Shown here one piece after another: positions 9,448 to 19,273 of a stretch of DNA of 64,000 bases. Each line of letters opens with the position of its first letter. The first letter of the stretch is position 1. This DNA is from Pseudanabaena sp. PCC 7367 (GTDB lineage: Bacteria; Cyanobacteriota; Cyanobacteriia; Pseudanabaenales; Pseudanabaenaceae): contig NC_019701.1 of the NCBI RefSeq assembly GCF_000317065.1, positions 2,137,001 through 2,201,000 on the forward strand. The letters are read 5' to 3'. Under the pieces are notes generated by a model. The model saw only the letters and a list, made by a program, of their open reading frames with translations. It searched no databases and was not told where the DNA came from. Both the position numbers and the translations under genes were made by a program.

Positions 9448-10941
9448 TTAGACCCAGACCTCTGGCGTAAAGTTTCCATGCAAGCCATAGGGAATATGAT
9501 GCTTGAGGTGCAACGTGGCGATCGGTGGGTTGGTAATGTTTGCCGCATCGAGAATCACTAAATCAGAGCGCTCATGCTCACCATCAAACACCAGCACCAA
9601 TAGCCAGCCATGATCTTCTTGGCGATCGGCTGCATCAATATCTGGGCGATCTGGGTGATGATCTGGGCGGGGTACAAAAATTGGCTCACTAATGAACTTG
9701 CGCGGTGCAAAGCTATGGATTTGTTGCTCACCGGTTTTGTGATCGAACTTCAGGATCGCTTGCAACGGTGCATTCCCAGTCTCTTGGGCGATCGCACCAA
9801 TATAGACATAGCGGTAGGGTTGCCCCACATAATCGGGATGGACAACCGGAAACTCACAGGAGCGCGATACTAATACTTCGCGGCACACCTGGCCAGTGGC
9901 AGGGTTGATCGTAAACCGGCAAAGCTGCGCTGGGATCACCTTGTTAAACTCAATGTTCTTGTAGTCTGCACCGTCTTTTAGCTTAGGATAATCGTCATAG
10001 CAAACCGAATCCAAAATAATCTCGTCACCCTGCTCAAACGCATTGCAATGGTGAAACACAAAACAGGGATCGGTTTCCAGGGTAATTAAATTGTCTTGGC
10101 GATCGCACAACAACAACTGGGAAGGAGTATTAGGCTTTAGATCAATGCAGGCAGCAGCAGTTTTTAGCCCCAACACCATCGGGATCGGATCGAACTTAAC
10201 CGGGTTCTGCATAAAGATGCAATAGTTAGGCGTAATCGCAAAGTCATGCAAAAAGCTAAACCCAGGAATACGATGGGAAATGGGCTGGTGTAAATTACCA
10301 CCGCGATCGACCCGGTAAATATTAATCGTTGACTTGGGCCCTGCTTCTACGCCAAAAGCCCAGAGATCGCCGTTTTTGGGGTCAAGCTTGGGATGGGCGG
10401 TAAATGCTTGTCCTGGCGATAACTTGCCATCAAAGCTTTCCATGCCGATCGTATCCAGGCTAGTTGGATCGAGTCGATAGGGGCGATCGGCTTCCCACAA
10501 TGCCATTAACTTTTCACCATGATAAATCACATTGGTGTTGGCGATATTTTTCAGCCGCAGGTCAAAAATATTATTCAACCAACCACCGGGCTTCTGGGTG
10601 CCAAACACGCCCCGATAGAGAATCTTGCCAGCTTTCTGCTCCGCTAAGAATTCCGGTGTTTTGACATAACTGTTGGCGAAATGGGCTTTGCCGTTGCTAA
10701 AACTAAAGGCACAAACCATGCCATCGCCATCAAAGGGATGACCATATTCCTGTCCGTTGCGATCGAGGAGTCCTGGCCCGTTGCGGAACAAAGTACCTTC
10801 CAGGTCAGCGGGGATTTCACCTTCGATCTCGTCAATCCAGTAGGCATATTCCTGTGGTAGCGATCGATAGCCTTTCTGCCAATCGGCACGACTGAAGGTA
10901 TTGGCTGATGATGAATTGACTGGATCTACGGCTTTGACCAC
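9448..10941 (-). CDS. Carotenoid cleavage oxygenase (apocarotenoid oxygenase/RPE65 family)
   Basis: Nonheme Fe(II) oxygenase that splits a conjugated double bond of a carotenoid or apocarotenal. The four iron-binding histidines are recognisable: His183 (FTAHPK), His232 (FSFLHDFAI), His297/298 (FVFHHCNAF) and His488 (YGLHGNF, close to the C-terminus). Their spacing and the 497-residue length are like the Synechocystis apocarotenal 15,15'-oxygenase, so retinal formation from apocarotenals is a fair inference. Cleavage of intact carotenoids cannot be excluded. Monocistronic, with a 480-bp upstream region. Confidence 0.93.
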   Translation of the reverse strand: MVKAVDPVNSSSANTFSRADWQKGYRSLPQEYAYWIDEIEGEIPADLEGTLFRNGPGLLDRNGQEYGHPFDGDGMVCAFSFSNGKAHFANSYVKTPEFLAEQKAGKILYRGVFGTQKPGGWLNNIFDLRLKNIANTNVIYHGEKLMALWEADRPYRLDPTSLDTIGMESFDGKLSPGQAFTAHPKLDPKNGDLWAFGVEAGPKSTINIYRVDRGGNLHQPISHRIPGFSFLHDFAITPNYCIFMQNPVKFDPIPMVLGLKTAAACIDLKPNTPSQLLLCDRQDNLITLETDPCFVFHHCNAFEQGDEIILDSVCYDDYPKLKDGADYKNIEFNKVIPAQLCRFTINPATGQVCREVLVSRSCEFPVVHPDYVGQPYRYVYIGAIAQETGNAPLQAILKFDHKTGEQQIHSFAPRKFISEPIFVPRPDHHPDRPDIDAADRQEDHGWLLVLVFDGEHERSDLVILDAANITNPPIATLHLKHHIPYGLHGNFTPEVWV

Positions 10942-11423
10942 GATCTCCCCCTTATGCTGGCTTTTACTAAATTGCTTATTAATTTATATGAATGCTTATT
11001 ACTTTATATAAACTAATACTAACAGCAAGTTTATAAGCCATGAATCGAACCAAGGGCTTAGGATTGGCCAAAGCGCGATCGAATGTTATCGAATGTTAGG
11101 AAAACTGGTTATATCCAATTAGGAGCAAGTCAAGAGCAAGTCAAGATCAAGCCTGATCCAGTAACTATGCAATTAGTGGCAGAAAGGCAATGCATGATTA
11201 GAAATTAAGAGCTTTGCCACATATAGCAATTACCCGTACTACCGCATGACTGCCAGAGCTTTTTTATTCAGGTGATTATTCATGTGACGATCGGGTTTGT
11301 GGCACAGGAAAGCACCTTTTCTCGATCGAGAGATGGCATATTGCTATTACAGCAAATCTGATGTGCGTAGCATTCTGATTGGAGCTGAATAGCAAAGCAG
11401 AGTTTAGTAACGCGGGAATTTTG
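10942..11423. other. 482-bp divergent intergenic region with a MITE-like end
   Basis: Separates the carotenoid oxygenase from the DUF2157 gene and should hold both promoters. At 11226-11254 the sequence, read on the minus strand, matches the right terminal repeat of the 114-bp elements at 39 and 55 kb in about 24 of 30 aligned positions. It looks like a decayed solitary end. Nothing else was recognised. Confidence 0.4.
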
Positions 11424-13112
11424 ATGATGAACTCGATCGAATTTCGCAAAAAATTACGCCAGGAAGCCGAAAAATGGCGATCGCAAGAATTGATCAATAC
11501 CGATCAGTATCAGCAACTGGCTGATATGTATAGCTTTGAAAGCATTGAAGCTAATACCGAAGGCAAATTTGCCACCATTTTGATCGGCCTGGGCTGTATT
11601 TTGATGGCGCTGGGGCTAATTACCCTGGTGGCCGCCAATTGGCAAGTCATCCCCAAGGTGTGGCGATTGGTGCTGTTGCTGATTGCCCTGATTAGTGCAA
11701 ACGTCACTGGGTTTTATATGTGGCGGGGCAGCGATCGTTGGCGGCGGCTGGGGCAGGGCTTATTAATCTTTGCGGCTCTTTTACTTGGCGCGAATATTGC
11801 CCTGGTTGGCCAAATGTTTCATGTTGATGGGGAGTTATACAATCTCTATTTCATGTGGGCGATCGGCGTGACCACGATGGCCTATGGGCTCCGGTTTATG
11901 CCATTAGGTGTGCTGGCGCTGATTTTATTTGCGCTGGGTTATTACGAACATCTGGGACAATATCGTTTTGCCGTCTCGGCCACAGGATTCGAGTTTGGAA
12001 ACCTGATTGCCTCACAGATGCTCTTGGTGGTATCGATCGTATTTGTGCCTTTGGCTTACTGGTGTCGATCACGGGCGATCGCCATCATTACCATGCTGCT
12101 CACCGGACAGATTTATTTGCATTACCTGGATAGTTATAGTTCTAGGGCGGCGGATCTGGGTTTGTCCTGGCTGAATCTCCCCCTTTGGCTCACGATTGAA
12201 TATATGCCGATTCTGGCAGTGTTGGTGTTTGTGCCATTGGCCTATCGCTGTCGATCGCGCCTGGTGTTTGTGGTGGCGGTGTTATTGGTGGTTGCTGGTC
12301 TGTTCCGCAGTGCGGGAGTGATTGTGGCGGAGTTCGATAATTCCAACCTGATCACGTCATTGGCAATGGCGATCACCACCTCAATCCCGCCATTGTTGCT
12401 GTGGGGCTACCGCGATCGCTGGCTCGATCATTCCATTTTGGCAAGAACCTATAACGGCGAGGTCGGAATTGCCCCCAAACGGTTTGCGCCTCTGGCGAGG
12501 GGAGTTGCGATCGCCTGCTTGAGTGTGACCACTTATGCATATTCTTTCTATCGCTTTTGGAACTGGCAACCGGAAAATATCCGCGCCGAGTTATTTGCAT
12601 TTGCGGGCTTTAGTCAGTGGGCAAGTGTGCTGAGTCTAGGTTTATTTGCTGGATTAGCAATTTGGGGCTGGTTTGGCTCTCGTTTTACTCAAACTCAATC
12701 GCCACCGGCAAATACTGCAAATAATGAGCTTGAATTGGGCGATCGCCTGCTCACCAATGTGATCGCTGGGATCAGCATTGCGATGGGATTAACTTTTTTC
12801 TGGCATGGCGCAGTGGCAGAGATGCCGGAAGTAATGACATTTATTTATAATGTGCTGCTGTTTTTGCTGGCCGCTGGCATGATTCGGATCTCCCTGGAAA
12901 AATCCCGCCGTCTCCCGTTCTGGACTGGCACGATTCTATTGATCTTACAAATCACCAGCCGCATGTTTGAATACAACACTGGCCTAGCCTTCAAAGCGGC
13001 GATCTTCATGTTGTGTGGTGTAGCAGTAATCTCAGCAGGGATCTGGTTCGAGCGCTATTTAACCAGCTCCAGCCCTGCCTCAGCTTTGGAAACATCGGGT
13101 AATACTAATTAG
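11424..13112 (+). CDS. DUF2157-domain multi-pass membrane protein
   Basis: From the ATG at 11424 (562 residues) the cytoplasmic N-terminus (EFRKKLRQEAEKWRSQELIN, then TDQYQQLADMY) is the hallmark of DUF2157. It is followed by about 14 hydrophobic segments running to residue ~545. The frame is open for 15 codons upstream, but the ATGATG pair just before the DUF2157 domain is the more natural start. Function is unknown. Members of this family are commonly encoded beside GDYXXLXY proteins, and here such a gene follows at 13851, on the same strand after an unusually long 738-bp gap. The two probably work together at the membrane. Confidence 0.8.
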   Translation: MMNSIEFRKKLRQEAEKWRSQELINTDQYQQLADMYSFESIEANTEGKFATILIGLGCILMALGLITLVAANWQVIPKVWRLVLLLIALISANVTGFYMWRGSDRWRRLGQGLLIFAALLLGANIALVGQMFHVDGELYNLYFMWAIGVTTMAYGLRFMPLGVLALILFALGYYEHLGQYRFAVSATGFEFGNLIASQMLLVVSIVFVPLAYWCRSRAIAIITMLLTGQIYLHYLDSYSSRAADLGLSWLNLPLWLTIEYMPILAVLVFVPLAYRCRSRLVFVVAVLLVVAGLFRSAGVIVAEFDNSNLITSLAMAITTSIPPLLLWGYRDRWLDHSILARTYNGEVGIAPKRFAPLARGVAIACLSVTTYAYSFYRFWNWQPENIRAELFAFAGFSQWASVLSLGLFAGLAIWGWFGSRFTQTQSPPANTANNELELGDRLLTNVIAGISIAMGLTFFWHGAVAEMPEVMTFIYNVLLFLLAAGMIRISLEKSRRLPFWTGTILLILQITSRMFEYNTGLAFKAAIFMLCGVAVISAGIWFERYLTSSSPASALETSGNTN

Positions 13113-13850
13113 CTTGCCAGCTTAAATTCTGTCGATCGACCAGGACACGTTATCCCCATCGCAACGGTTGCAGCGATTTTTCTTCAGCGTATTGAGCTGG
13201 ACTGGCTCTCACTTGAAACAGTACAAGGAAGATGGCAAGGCGATCGATCGCAACTACACCCAGATTTCAAATATTAGATCGCTTACCTACCTGCTCAAAT
13301 AGCATCTGAAATCATAGTCCTCTTAATCACTATATTGAATTTTTGCAAAACCCTATTGAACAAAGTCGGACTAATTAAGGCTTACTTAGATCTAAATCAG
13401 CCTAAACAGAATTACTAGGAAATAAACTTAGAAAAGCTTGAGAATTGAATCAATTTAACTTTTAGCAATTAGTTCAAATAGGATTTAGCAATTTTAAATT
13501 TTAAGTAATTAATTCTAAGTAATTAAATTAATTGAAACCATCAAATCAGCTAATTAGAAAGTTCTATTTAAATTCAGACTCAAAATGTCGCAGCGATCGC
13601 CTAGAAATGTCAATAAATTAGCACTCAGGAGGAAAGAAATGGCTAATTAAGACTAACGGCCATAGTTATTTCAGTTAATAATTGGCTCTGACTAACCCAA
13701 TCAAACTAGCGCCATACCTATTACATAAAATTTTACATAAAATTATTGAGATCAGCCCCCAGACTAAAAACTAGGCGGATCACACTTAGATATTTTTCGA
13801 TCGCAATTTCGCCCTATTTATATTCTTGTTAGTAAGGGAACCTTAAAGTC
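13113..13850. other. 738-bp AT-rich intergenic region
   Basis: Separates two genes whose relatives are normally close together. It is strongly AT-rich, with short direct repeats (TAAGTAATTAA-type at about 13502-13530, ACATAAAATT twice near 13724-13745). No reading frame of note, tRNA or terminator was recognised. It may have been an insertion site whose contents have decayed, but nothing identifiable remains. Confidence 0.45.
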
Positions 13851-14666
13851 ATGCAACCCAACCAGCCAGAAAACCCAAATCAACCAGATCCAGCTAGTCA
13901 AGCCGAGCAAAATTCAGCAAATGCCGATCGCGCCGCAGCTTCAACTCCGGTAAATTCAGAGCAAATATCTGAGCATCCTCAGCCGGAAGAACCTAGCAAT
14001 GCTGCGATCGGCTCTAACACCTCGTCAACCAGCACATTTAAACAAACCCAACAACCAGAACGTCGTAAAATCGGCGCATGGCGAATGTGGGCTCCGATCG
14101 GCTGTCAATCGCTATTAATCCTATCGGTATTGATCGCGCCGCTTCAAGCACATCTTAACGGCAAGACAGTGGTACTGCGCACCCAACCGATCGACCCCTA
14201 TGATCTACTGCGCGGTTATTCGCAAACCCTCAGCTATGACATTTCCAATTTGGATAACTTACAAGAGCTACCAGGCTGGGAAACCCTGCCCAAAACTCAA
14301 TTTAACGCCCCGAATCGCCCCCAAAGGCCGGAATCGGGCACTAGCTTCTATCTAGTCCTAAAATCTCCCGATCGTGGCTCCAGCGATAATCAAGCCCCAA
14401 ATCCTTGGACACCAGTACGCATTGCCAGCACAGAGCCCCAAACCCTGGCTAGTAATGAGGTGATGCTGAAGGGCAAAATTGAATGGTCGGCTGCCAGATA
14501 TGGGCTCGAACGTTACTATATGCCTGAATCACGCCGCGATGAGATCAACAATGCCGTCAATCTGGCCAATCGCAACCAAACCGGAGCCGTAGAAATCAAA
14601 GTTCGCCAGGATGGCTATGCTGTACCGGTTAAACTTTGGGTAGGCCAAGAGGACTTTGAGTTTTGA
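13851..14666 (+). CDS. GDYXXLXY-family membrane-anchored protein
   Basis: Protein of 271 residues. Residues 1-65 are a Pro/Asn/Gln/Ser-rich disordered tail. A single transmembrane segment at about 82-102 follows, then an extracytoplasmic domain beginning with the family block PIDPYDLLRGYSQTLSYDI. The family-defining motif is present as GYSQTLSY, with the usual Asp and first Tyr replaced. The end VEIKVRQDGYAVPVKLWVG is also family-like. Function is unknown; genes of this family co-occur with DUF2157, as here. The long disordered N-terminus is more than most relatives carry. Confidence 0.7.
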   Translation: MQPNQPENPNQPDPASQAEQNSANADRAAASTPVNSEQISEHPQPEEPSNAAIGSNTSSTSTFKQTQQPERRKIGAWRMWAPIGCQSLLILSVLIAPLQAHLNGKTVVLRTQPIDPYDLLRGYSQTLSYDISNLDNLQELPGWETLPKTQFNAPNRPQRPESGTSFYLVLKSPDRGSSDNQAPNPWTPVRIASTEPQTLASNEVMLKGKIEWSAARYGLERYYMPESRRDEINNAVNLANRNQTGAVEIKVRQDGYAVPVKLWVGQEDFEF

Positions 14667-14721
14667 TGCTTTGGCCGTTTACATCGATTGGGTTAGTTAC
14701 GCAATACCACAGCTTCGCTAT

Positions 14722-15405
14722 TTAGCGCTTTTTGAGATAGATGCAATGGCGCACACTATTGCTAATTGGCGTGGCATAACTATCAATCTGCATGATTTTG
14801 GCCGCCGATTTTTGGCATACCGCAAACAGTTGATCCTGCTCCGCATCAGTCCATTGACCGCGATATAGCACCGCCATGCCTCCCGATCGCAGGAACGGAA
14901 TTGCATATTTGGCGCACAAAATTACACTGCCCACCGCCCTGACCAGAACGAGGTCATATTTGCGGGTATAGCGAGCATCTCGATTGATGCTTTCAGCCCG
15001 CCCCAACAGGGTATGGGCATTGTCGATTCCCAATGCCTTGATCGCAGTATTAATAAAATTGACTTTTTTAAGTTTGCTATCGAGCATCCGCACTTGCCAA
15101 TCGGGCTTGGCGATCGCAATTGGTAGGCCAGGAAATCCAGCCCCAGAGCCAATATCGATCGCTTCAAGCGCCTGATCTGGGTTTTCCCTGGTTCTTTCCA
15201 GCTTTTCCCAAATTGGCGTTACCCCCCGGAGCGAGTCCCAGATATGCTTCTCCCAGAATTCATCTTTTTCGGTGATTCTAGTTAGATTTTGCTTTTCATT
15301 ACCTTCTAGAACCAATTGATAGAGATGATCTAGCAGCTTTATCTCTTGGCTTTTGGGCTGCCAGCTTAAGGTTTCCTTGTATTTACGAAAAAATTGTTCA
15401 AACAC
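14722..15405 (-). CDS. rsmG: 16S rRNA (guanine527-N7)-methyltransferase RsmG
   Basis: Methylates N7 of G527 of 16S rRNA using S-adenosylmethionine. The protein has 227 residues. The NLTRI motif is at 40-44 and KHIWDSL just after it. The SAM-binding glycine loop DIGSGAGFPGLP is at 84-95, and the LVRAVGS strand follows. The start fits RsmG proteins, which open with a helical substrate-binding segment. It converges with the GDYXXLXY gene, with 55 bp between the stops. Confidence 0.95.
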   Translation of the reverse strand: MFEQFFRKYKETLSWQPKSQEIKLLDHLYQLVLEGNEKQNLTRITEKDEFWEKHIWDSLRGVTPIWEKLERTRENPDQALEAIDIGSGAGFPGLPIAIAKPDWQVRMLDSKLKKVNFINTAIKALGIDNAHTLLGRAESINRDARYTRKYDLVLVRAVGSVILCAKYAIPFLRSGGMAVLYRGQWTDAEQDQLFAVCQKSAAKIMQIDSYATPISNSVRHCIYLKKR

Positions 15406-16229
15406 TTAATTCTATGCTCACTATTTGCTCAAATTAGAGCATTGCTTAAACAGTAGATAAGAATACTATTAGCAACCTAAAGTATCAATACTTTGTAAAC
15501 AATGTCTATTAAATATGCTTTAAATGCCCCCAATATCAGAGAATAGTTTTCATTTTCTCTGTCTTTATCTACCTTTATTCAGGTTGAAAAAACTACTTAT
15601 TTATATTCTAGCAACAGCTAAATATATTGTTACTCAATACTATTAATTTAATAGTTAGTTATTAACATTAGGTTTAATCCTAAAATAAATCACGATCGCG
15701 CTACATTTATCAATAGACCTCTTGTAAAAGTTTAATCATGTAACCGGAGAATCATGATTTCAGCCACTATTAGAAGAGTATTTAAATCAGCAGTCTGAAT
15801 CCTGGCTTTGAATTGGGTTTATTACATCCTGTGACTAGAGCATAATTAAATCCCCTAAATGTGAAAGTCATGTGACCGGGATTACAAGGAGTCTGTTAGG
15901 TCGATCGCTAATCATTCTTCCCAAAATCACCACAAACTTAGCCCCATTTCACAGAAACTTTTTTGGTTTCGCGGCATCATCGTAATCAGCAAAGAGAGAC
16001 GAAAACCTATATGTAAACTGAAACATACAACTAACACACCTAATTACGCCCAGCCTTAAACCGCTGGGTTTTGTCTTTCTCCGTCAAGGCTGGTAGTCTG
16101 TCCAGAGAATTATGATCGGTGCAATTGCGATCGACTAGATAACCCGCCTGGATGACGATACCTCATCTTTAAATCGGTCAGATCATGGCAACAAATTAGG
16201 CTTATTGATCAGGTGAAAGCTAAACTAAA
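15406..16229. other. 824-bp intergenic region, possible small-RNA locus
   Basis: Contains no credible reading frame. Two related blocks, TCATGTAACCGGAGA near 15737 and TCATGTGACCGGGAT near 15869, are spaced about 132 bp apart. A strong hairpin followed by T-rich sequence lies at 16049-16079 on the plus strand. Because no plus-strand gene ends nearby (rsmG is on the minus strand), the hairpin would have to terminate a transcript that starts inside this region. A small RNA is therefore a reasonable guess. Confidence 0.4.
16049..16079 (+). terminator. Rho-independent-type hairpin
   Basis: Perfect 6-bp stem CCCAGC (16049-16054) / GCTGGG (16063-16068) with an 8-nt loop, followed directly by TTTTGTCTTT. 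No annotated plus-strand gene feeds into it, so it may end an unannotated small RNA transcribed from about 15.8-16.0 kb. Confidence 0.6.
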
Positions 16230-18353
16230 TTAGTTATTAGCGATCGGCTCTGGTGATTGATTGATCAACTCTCCCGCTGCGGTAACTTGCAAAGGAGAAT
16301 CGGGGAAATCTTGTTCAGTCAGGGCTTTGATTAGCTTAATACTCCGATTCTGAGGATCTGGTTTTGGAATACCATTGGCATCAATATGCACCGGAATAAT
16401 TTTGCCGGTGATGAACCTGCCTTCTTGATCTAGTTCTAGTTCCAGGATTAATGAATAACCCAGCTCCGCCACACTGGAAAGGGTTTGATAACCCATAAAA
16501 TTACCCAGCGAATAGGCAATCAGGCGATCGCCATATAACTCCATTGCCCTCGGCACATGGGGGCCGTGTCCCAGGATCAAATCAGCGCCAGCATCAATCA
16601 TGGTGCGGGAAAATAGCAACATGTTGCCACGATTTTCACCAAAGAAATATTCATTGCGATCGCTTACTGTCATTGCATCAGTCCCCTCTGCCCCCGCATG
16701 GACGGAAATAATCACAATTTCTGAATTTGCTGTAGCTGTCTGAATCAATGCCTTGGCTGCTTCGAGATCATGGATCGAATTGTGATCTTCAAAATAGCTA
16801 AAGCCAATGAATGCGACTCGATTGCCCTTTACTTCCAGGTAAAGAATTTGGCCTTTCTGTCCCACCGCCGCCATGCCCGCATTTTCAATATTGGCGATCG
16901 TCTCCAAAAAGCCAACATCCCCAAAATCAAATGAATGATTATTGGCCACACTCAACACATCAAAGCCAATTTGCTTGAGCTGCTCAGCGTAATCTGGCGG
17001 GGTGCGAAAGGCAAACACATTGGGGCGACTGGTATCCTTGGCGGCATAGGGATGATTAGTAAGTGTGCTTTCAAAGTTGCCAAATAAAAGATCGCTACCG
17101 GAGAGGGCAGCGGCGATCGCTGCAAACAAAATTTCTCGATCCTCTGGCAGTTTAAAGCTGGGATAGTTGGTACCAGGGATCATATCGCCCACCGCTTTGA
17201 TCGTAATTTTGGGCGCTTTTGGTGTGTTCAAAAGACCAGATTGACGCATGAAGAGTTGAGCCGATTCCCAGGTAAATTGGGTGGCAGGATCGATCGCTGT
17301 TTCTGGGCTAGCAAAATTAAGCTCTTGATTAGTCGCTAATTCGTTGGCTGCTAGATCTGGCTCGGAAATGTTGACTAGATTTGAGTTAGTTATTGGTGCG
17401 ATCGCTGGCTGGTCTGATTGCGGCGCGGTTAAAGCTAAAGCTGGCGCAGATTGATCTTGATTCTGGTTCAGTTGAGCAGGTGTTGGGGCGATCGCATTAT
17501 TAGGCAATGATTCTGTAGTTTCAGTCGTAGCGACAGAATTTTCAACCCCCTCGTGATTAGGATTATTAGTATTACCAGGATTGATTTTGCGATTACTAAC
17601 AATCGGTTCTGAGCTTTGATCGCTTTGATTAGAATTAAATCGATCGTTAGCCAAAGTTCTCACCATTTGCGGCATTGACAACAGGCGATCGCTAACTTGC
17701 CAGGCGCGTTCCGTCGCCATCCCCACTCCAAAACTAGCCAGCGAAATAAACCCAACCATTGAACCAGTGCCAACCTTGACCAGGGGGATCTGCGGTAAGC
17801 GCGATCGCTTCGGCTCTGCTTGAGCTGATGCTTTAGGCTTAGTTGATAGCTCGATTAGTTCGATGGCAGGGATTTGCGCAGGGTTACGATCGCCCAACTC
17901 TGGCTCTGGCGGCGAAGTAACGAGTTTTGATTGCTTAGAATCACTTGGCTTTTGTTTGGTTAATTGGGGCTGAGTTGATTTACTTGACTTAGGCGCAGCA
18001 GGCTTACCAGCTACTTTTTTTAATTTAATTGTTTCAGTCCAGGCCAGGCCACTAGCTCCAGTTTTGCGACCACTGATGTTGGCGGTGGCGATCGCCTCGA
18101 TCTGGAAACGTTTTAATTCTTGCCGCAGGAGCCTTACATACTTGCGCTGATGCGGCAATTTTTTAGCAGTCAAAACCACCGTCAGGTTATGATCTTCGCG
18201 GCTAACCTGAACCGTAATTCCCTGCTTGCGCAGCAGCCGATTGCACAGAAGGCCAATCGAGTAGGGATCGCCATGTCTGGCTATTGTTTCAACTTCTTCC
18301 CAAATCACACCAGCACACCTCACGCCACCAGGAATTGCGATCGCGTTAACCAA
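16230..18353 (-). CDS. CapA-family (poly-gamma-glutamate synthesis/metallophosphatase-like) membrane protein
   Basis: Protein of 707 residues. The C-terminal part (about 385-690) is a CapA/PgsA-like domain of the calcineurin metallophosphatase fold. It opens with VGDMIPGT and has FGNFESTLT, SVANNHSFDFG, ISVHAGAEG and ILGHGPHVP in family order; the Asp/Asn/His residues in these form the metal site. Residues 1-110 are a separate basic globular domain, followed by a Lys/Pro-rich linker. A membrane segment lies near 193-220, and a Ser/Asn/Gln-rich linker leads to CapA. The N-terminal half thus sits in the cytoplasm and the CapA domain outside. CapA proteins act in poly-gamma-glutamate or surface-polymer assembly; the substrate here is unknown and no cap genes are adjacent. 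Confidence 0.82.
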   Translation of the reverse strand: MVNAIAIPGGVRCAGVIWEEVETIARHGDPYSIGLLCNRLLRKQGITVQVSREDHNLTVVLTAKKLPHQRKYVRLLRQELKRFQIEAIATANISGRKTGASGLAWTETIKLKKVAGKPAAPKSSKSTQPQLTKQKPSDSKQSKLVTSPPEPELGDRNPAQIPAIELIELSTKPKASAQAEPKRSRLPQIPLVKVGTGSMVGFISLASFGVGMATERAWQVSDRLLSMPQMVRTLANDRFNSNQSDQSSEPIVSNRKINPGNTNNPNHEGVENSVATTETTESLPNNAIAPTPAQLNQNQDQSAPALALTAPQSDQPAIAPITNSNLVNISEPDLAANELATNQELNFASPETAIDPATQFTWESAQLFMRQSGLLNTPKAPKITIKAVGDMIPGTNYPSFKLPEDREILFAAIAAALSGSDLLFGNFESTLTNHPYAAKDTSRPNVFAFRTPPDYAEQLKQIGFDVLSVANNHSFDFGDVGFLETIANIENAGMAAVGQKGQILYLEVKGNRVAFIGFSYFEDHNSIHDLEAAKALIQTATANSEIVIISVHAGAEGTDAMTVSDRNEYFFGENRGNMLLFSRTMIDAGADLILGHGPHVPRAMELYGDRLIAYSLGNFMGYQTLSSVAELGYSLILELELDQEGRFITGKIIPVHIDANGIPKPDPQNRSIKLIKALTEQDFPDSPLQVTAAGELINQSPEPIANN

Positions 18354-18641
18354 CCAGAATCAACTAGTTAGCTCAAAAAAGACGTGCCCATCATATGCAA
18401 CAAAGAGAAAATTCACAAGCAAAAACATGGTAAGGGATTTGCAACTAATCCCAGTTTTACTTGTTAAAAAGTGCTCTAAACCAAAGTCGATCGCTAATTA
18501 TTAATCAATCGCCGCTCTTTTCCCTGGGGCAATATTTCCTCTCAGGGATAGCCTAATAGCGATTATGCGATCAGTCTAATCTAGATCACGATCGATCGAC
18601 AGTAGCCACCATAACCTTATTTATCTCTATAGCTCTACCTG

Positions 18642-18980
18642 CTAACCTTCAGGAGTCCAAACCTGATTATCGCCAGATCCCCACACGCCATCATATTTAG
18701 TGATGCGCAGATCGCCCAAAACCTTGGTCTGGCAGGAAAGTCGCCGATCTCGATCGATTTTGTGGGGTGGTAGCGATCGTCTGGCTTTCTCGCGCCATCC
18801 TGCTTCCGAGGCTTCTCCTTCCACCTGCACCGCACAGGTGCCACAGGTGCCCAGACCATGACAATTCACGGTTTTGGCCGCGCCATTATAGACATCAACC
18901 CCATTGGCAAGCAAAACCTGGCGCAGGTTGGCTCCCATTTCACAATCGAACGTTTTTCCTTGAGCAGTTACTTGAGGCAT
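18642..18980 (-). CDS. 2Fe-2S ferredoxin
   Basis: Electron carrier of 112 residues with four cluster cysteines in NCHGLGTCGTCAVQVEG and later RLSCQTKVLGD. The first three follow a Cx5Cx2C pattern, closer to the adrenodoxin-like than to the plant-type Cx4Cx2C arrangement. This makes it distinct from photosynthetic PetF. The start MPQVTAQGKTFDCEMG gives the usual beta-grasp opening. The redox partner is unknown and no partner gene is adjacent. Confidence 0.88.
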   Translation of the reverse strand: MPQVTAQGKTFDCEMGANLRQVLLANGVDVYNGAAKTVNCHGLGTCGTCAVQVEGEASEAGWREKARRSLPPHKIDRDRRLSCQTKVLGDLRITKYDGVWGSGDNQVWTPEG

Positions 18981-19273
18981 TTTTCACGCTCCGCTAGCTT
19001 GCAATCAATATATTGATATTGCCAACTTAGCAAATTTCAGATCGCAGCTAAATCTATGATTATTTTAATTAATCCTACTCAAGGCTATACCCTATAAGTT
19101 TAAGTTATTGACCAAAATCGTGATCTCTTCAGTTTTGCATCTCAACGATCGCCGATTCACCTCAACTTGATCGCATCTCTAAATATCTTTAGCTCCTGCT
19201 CAGGTCACAACTACCACATGATAATATCCAGCTAAGGCAGTTGGTATTTTGCAAACAGGGGGAACGAACGCAA

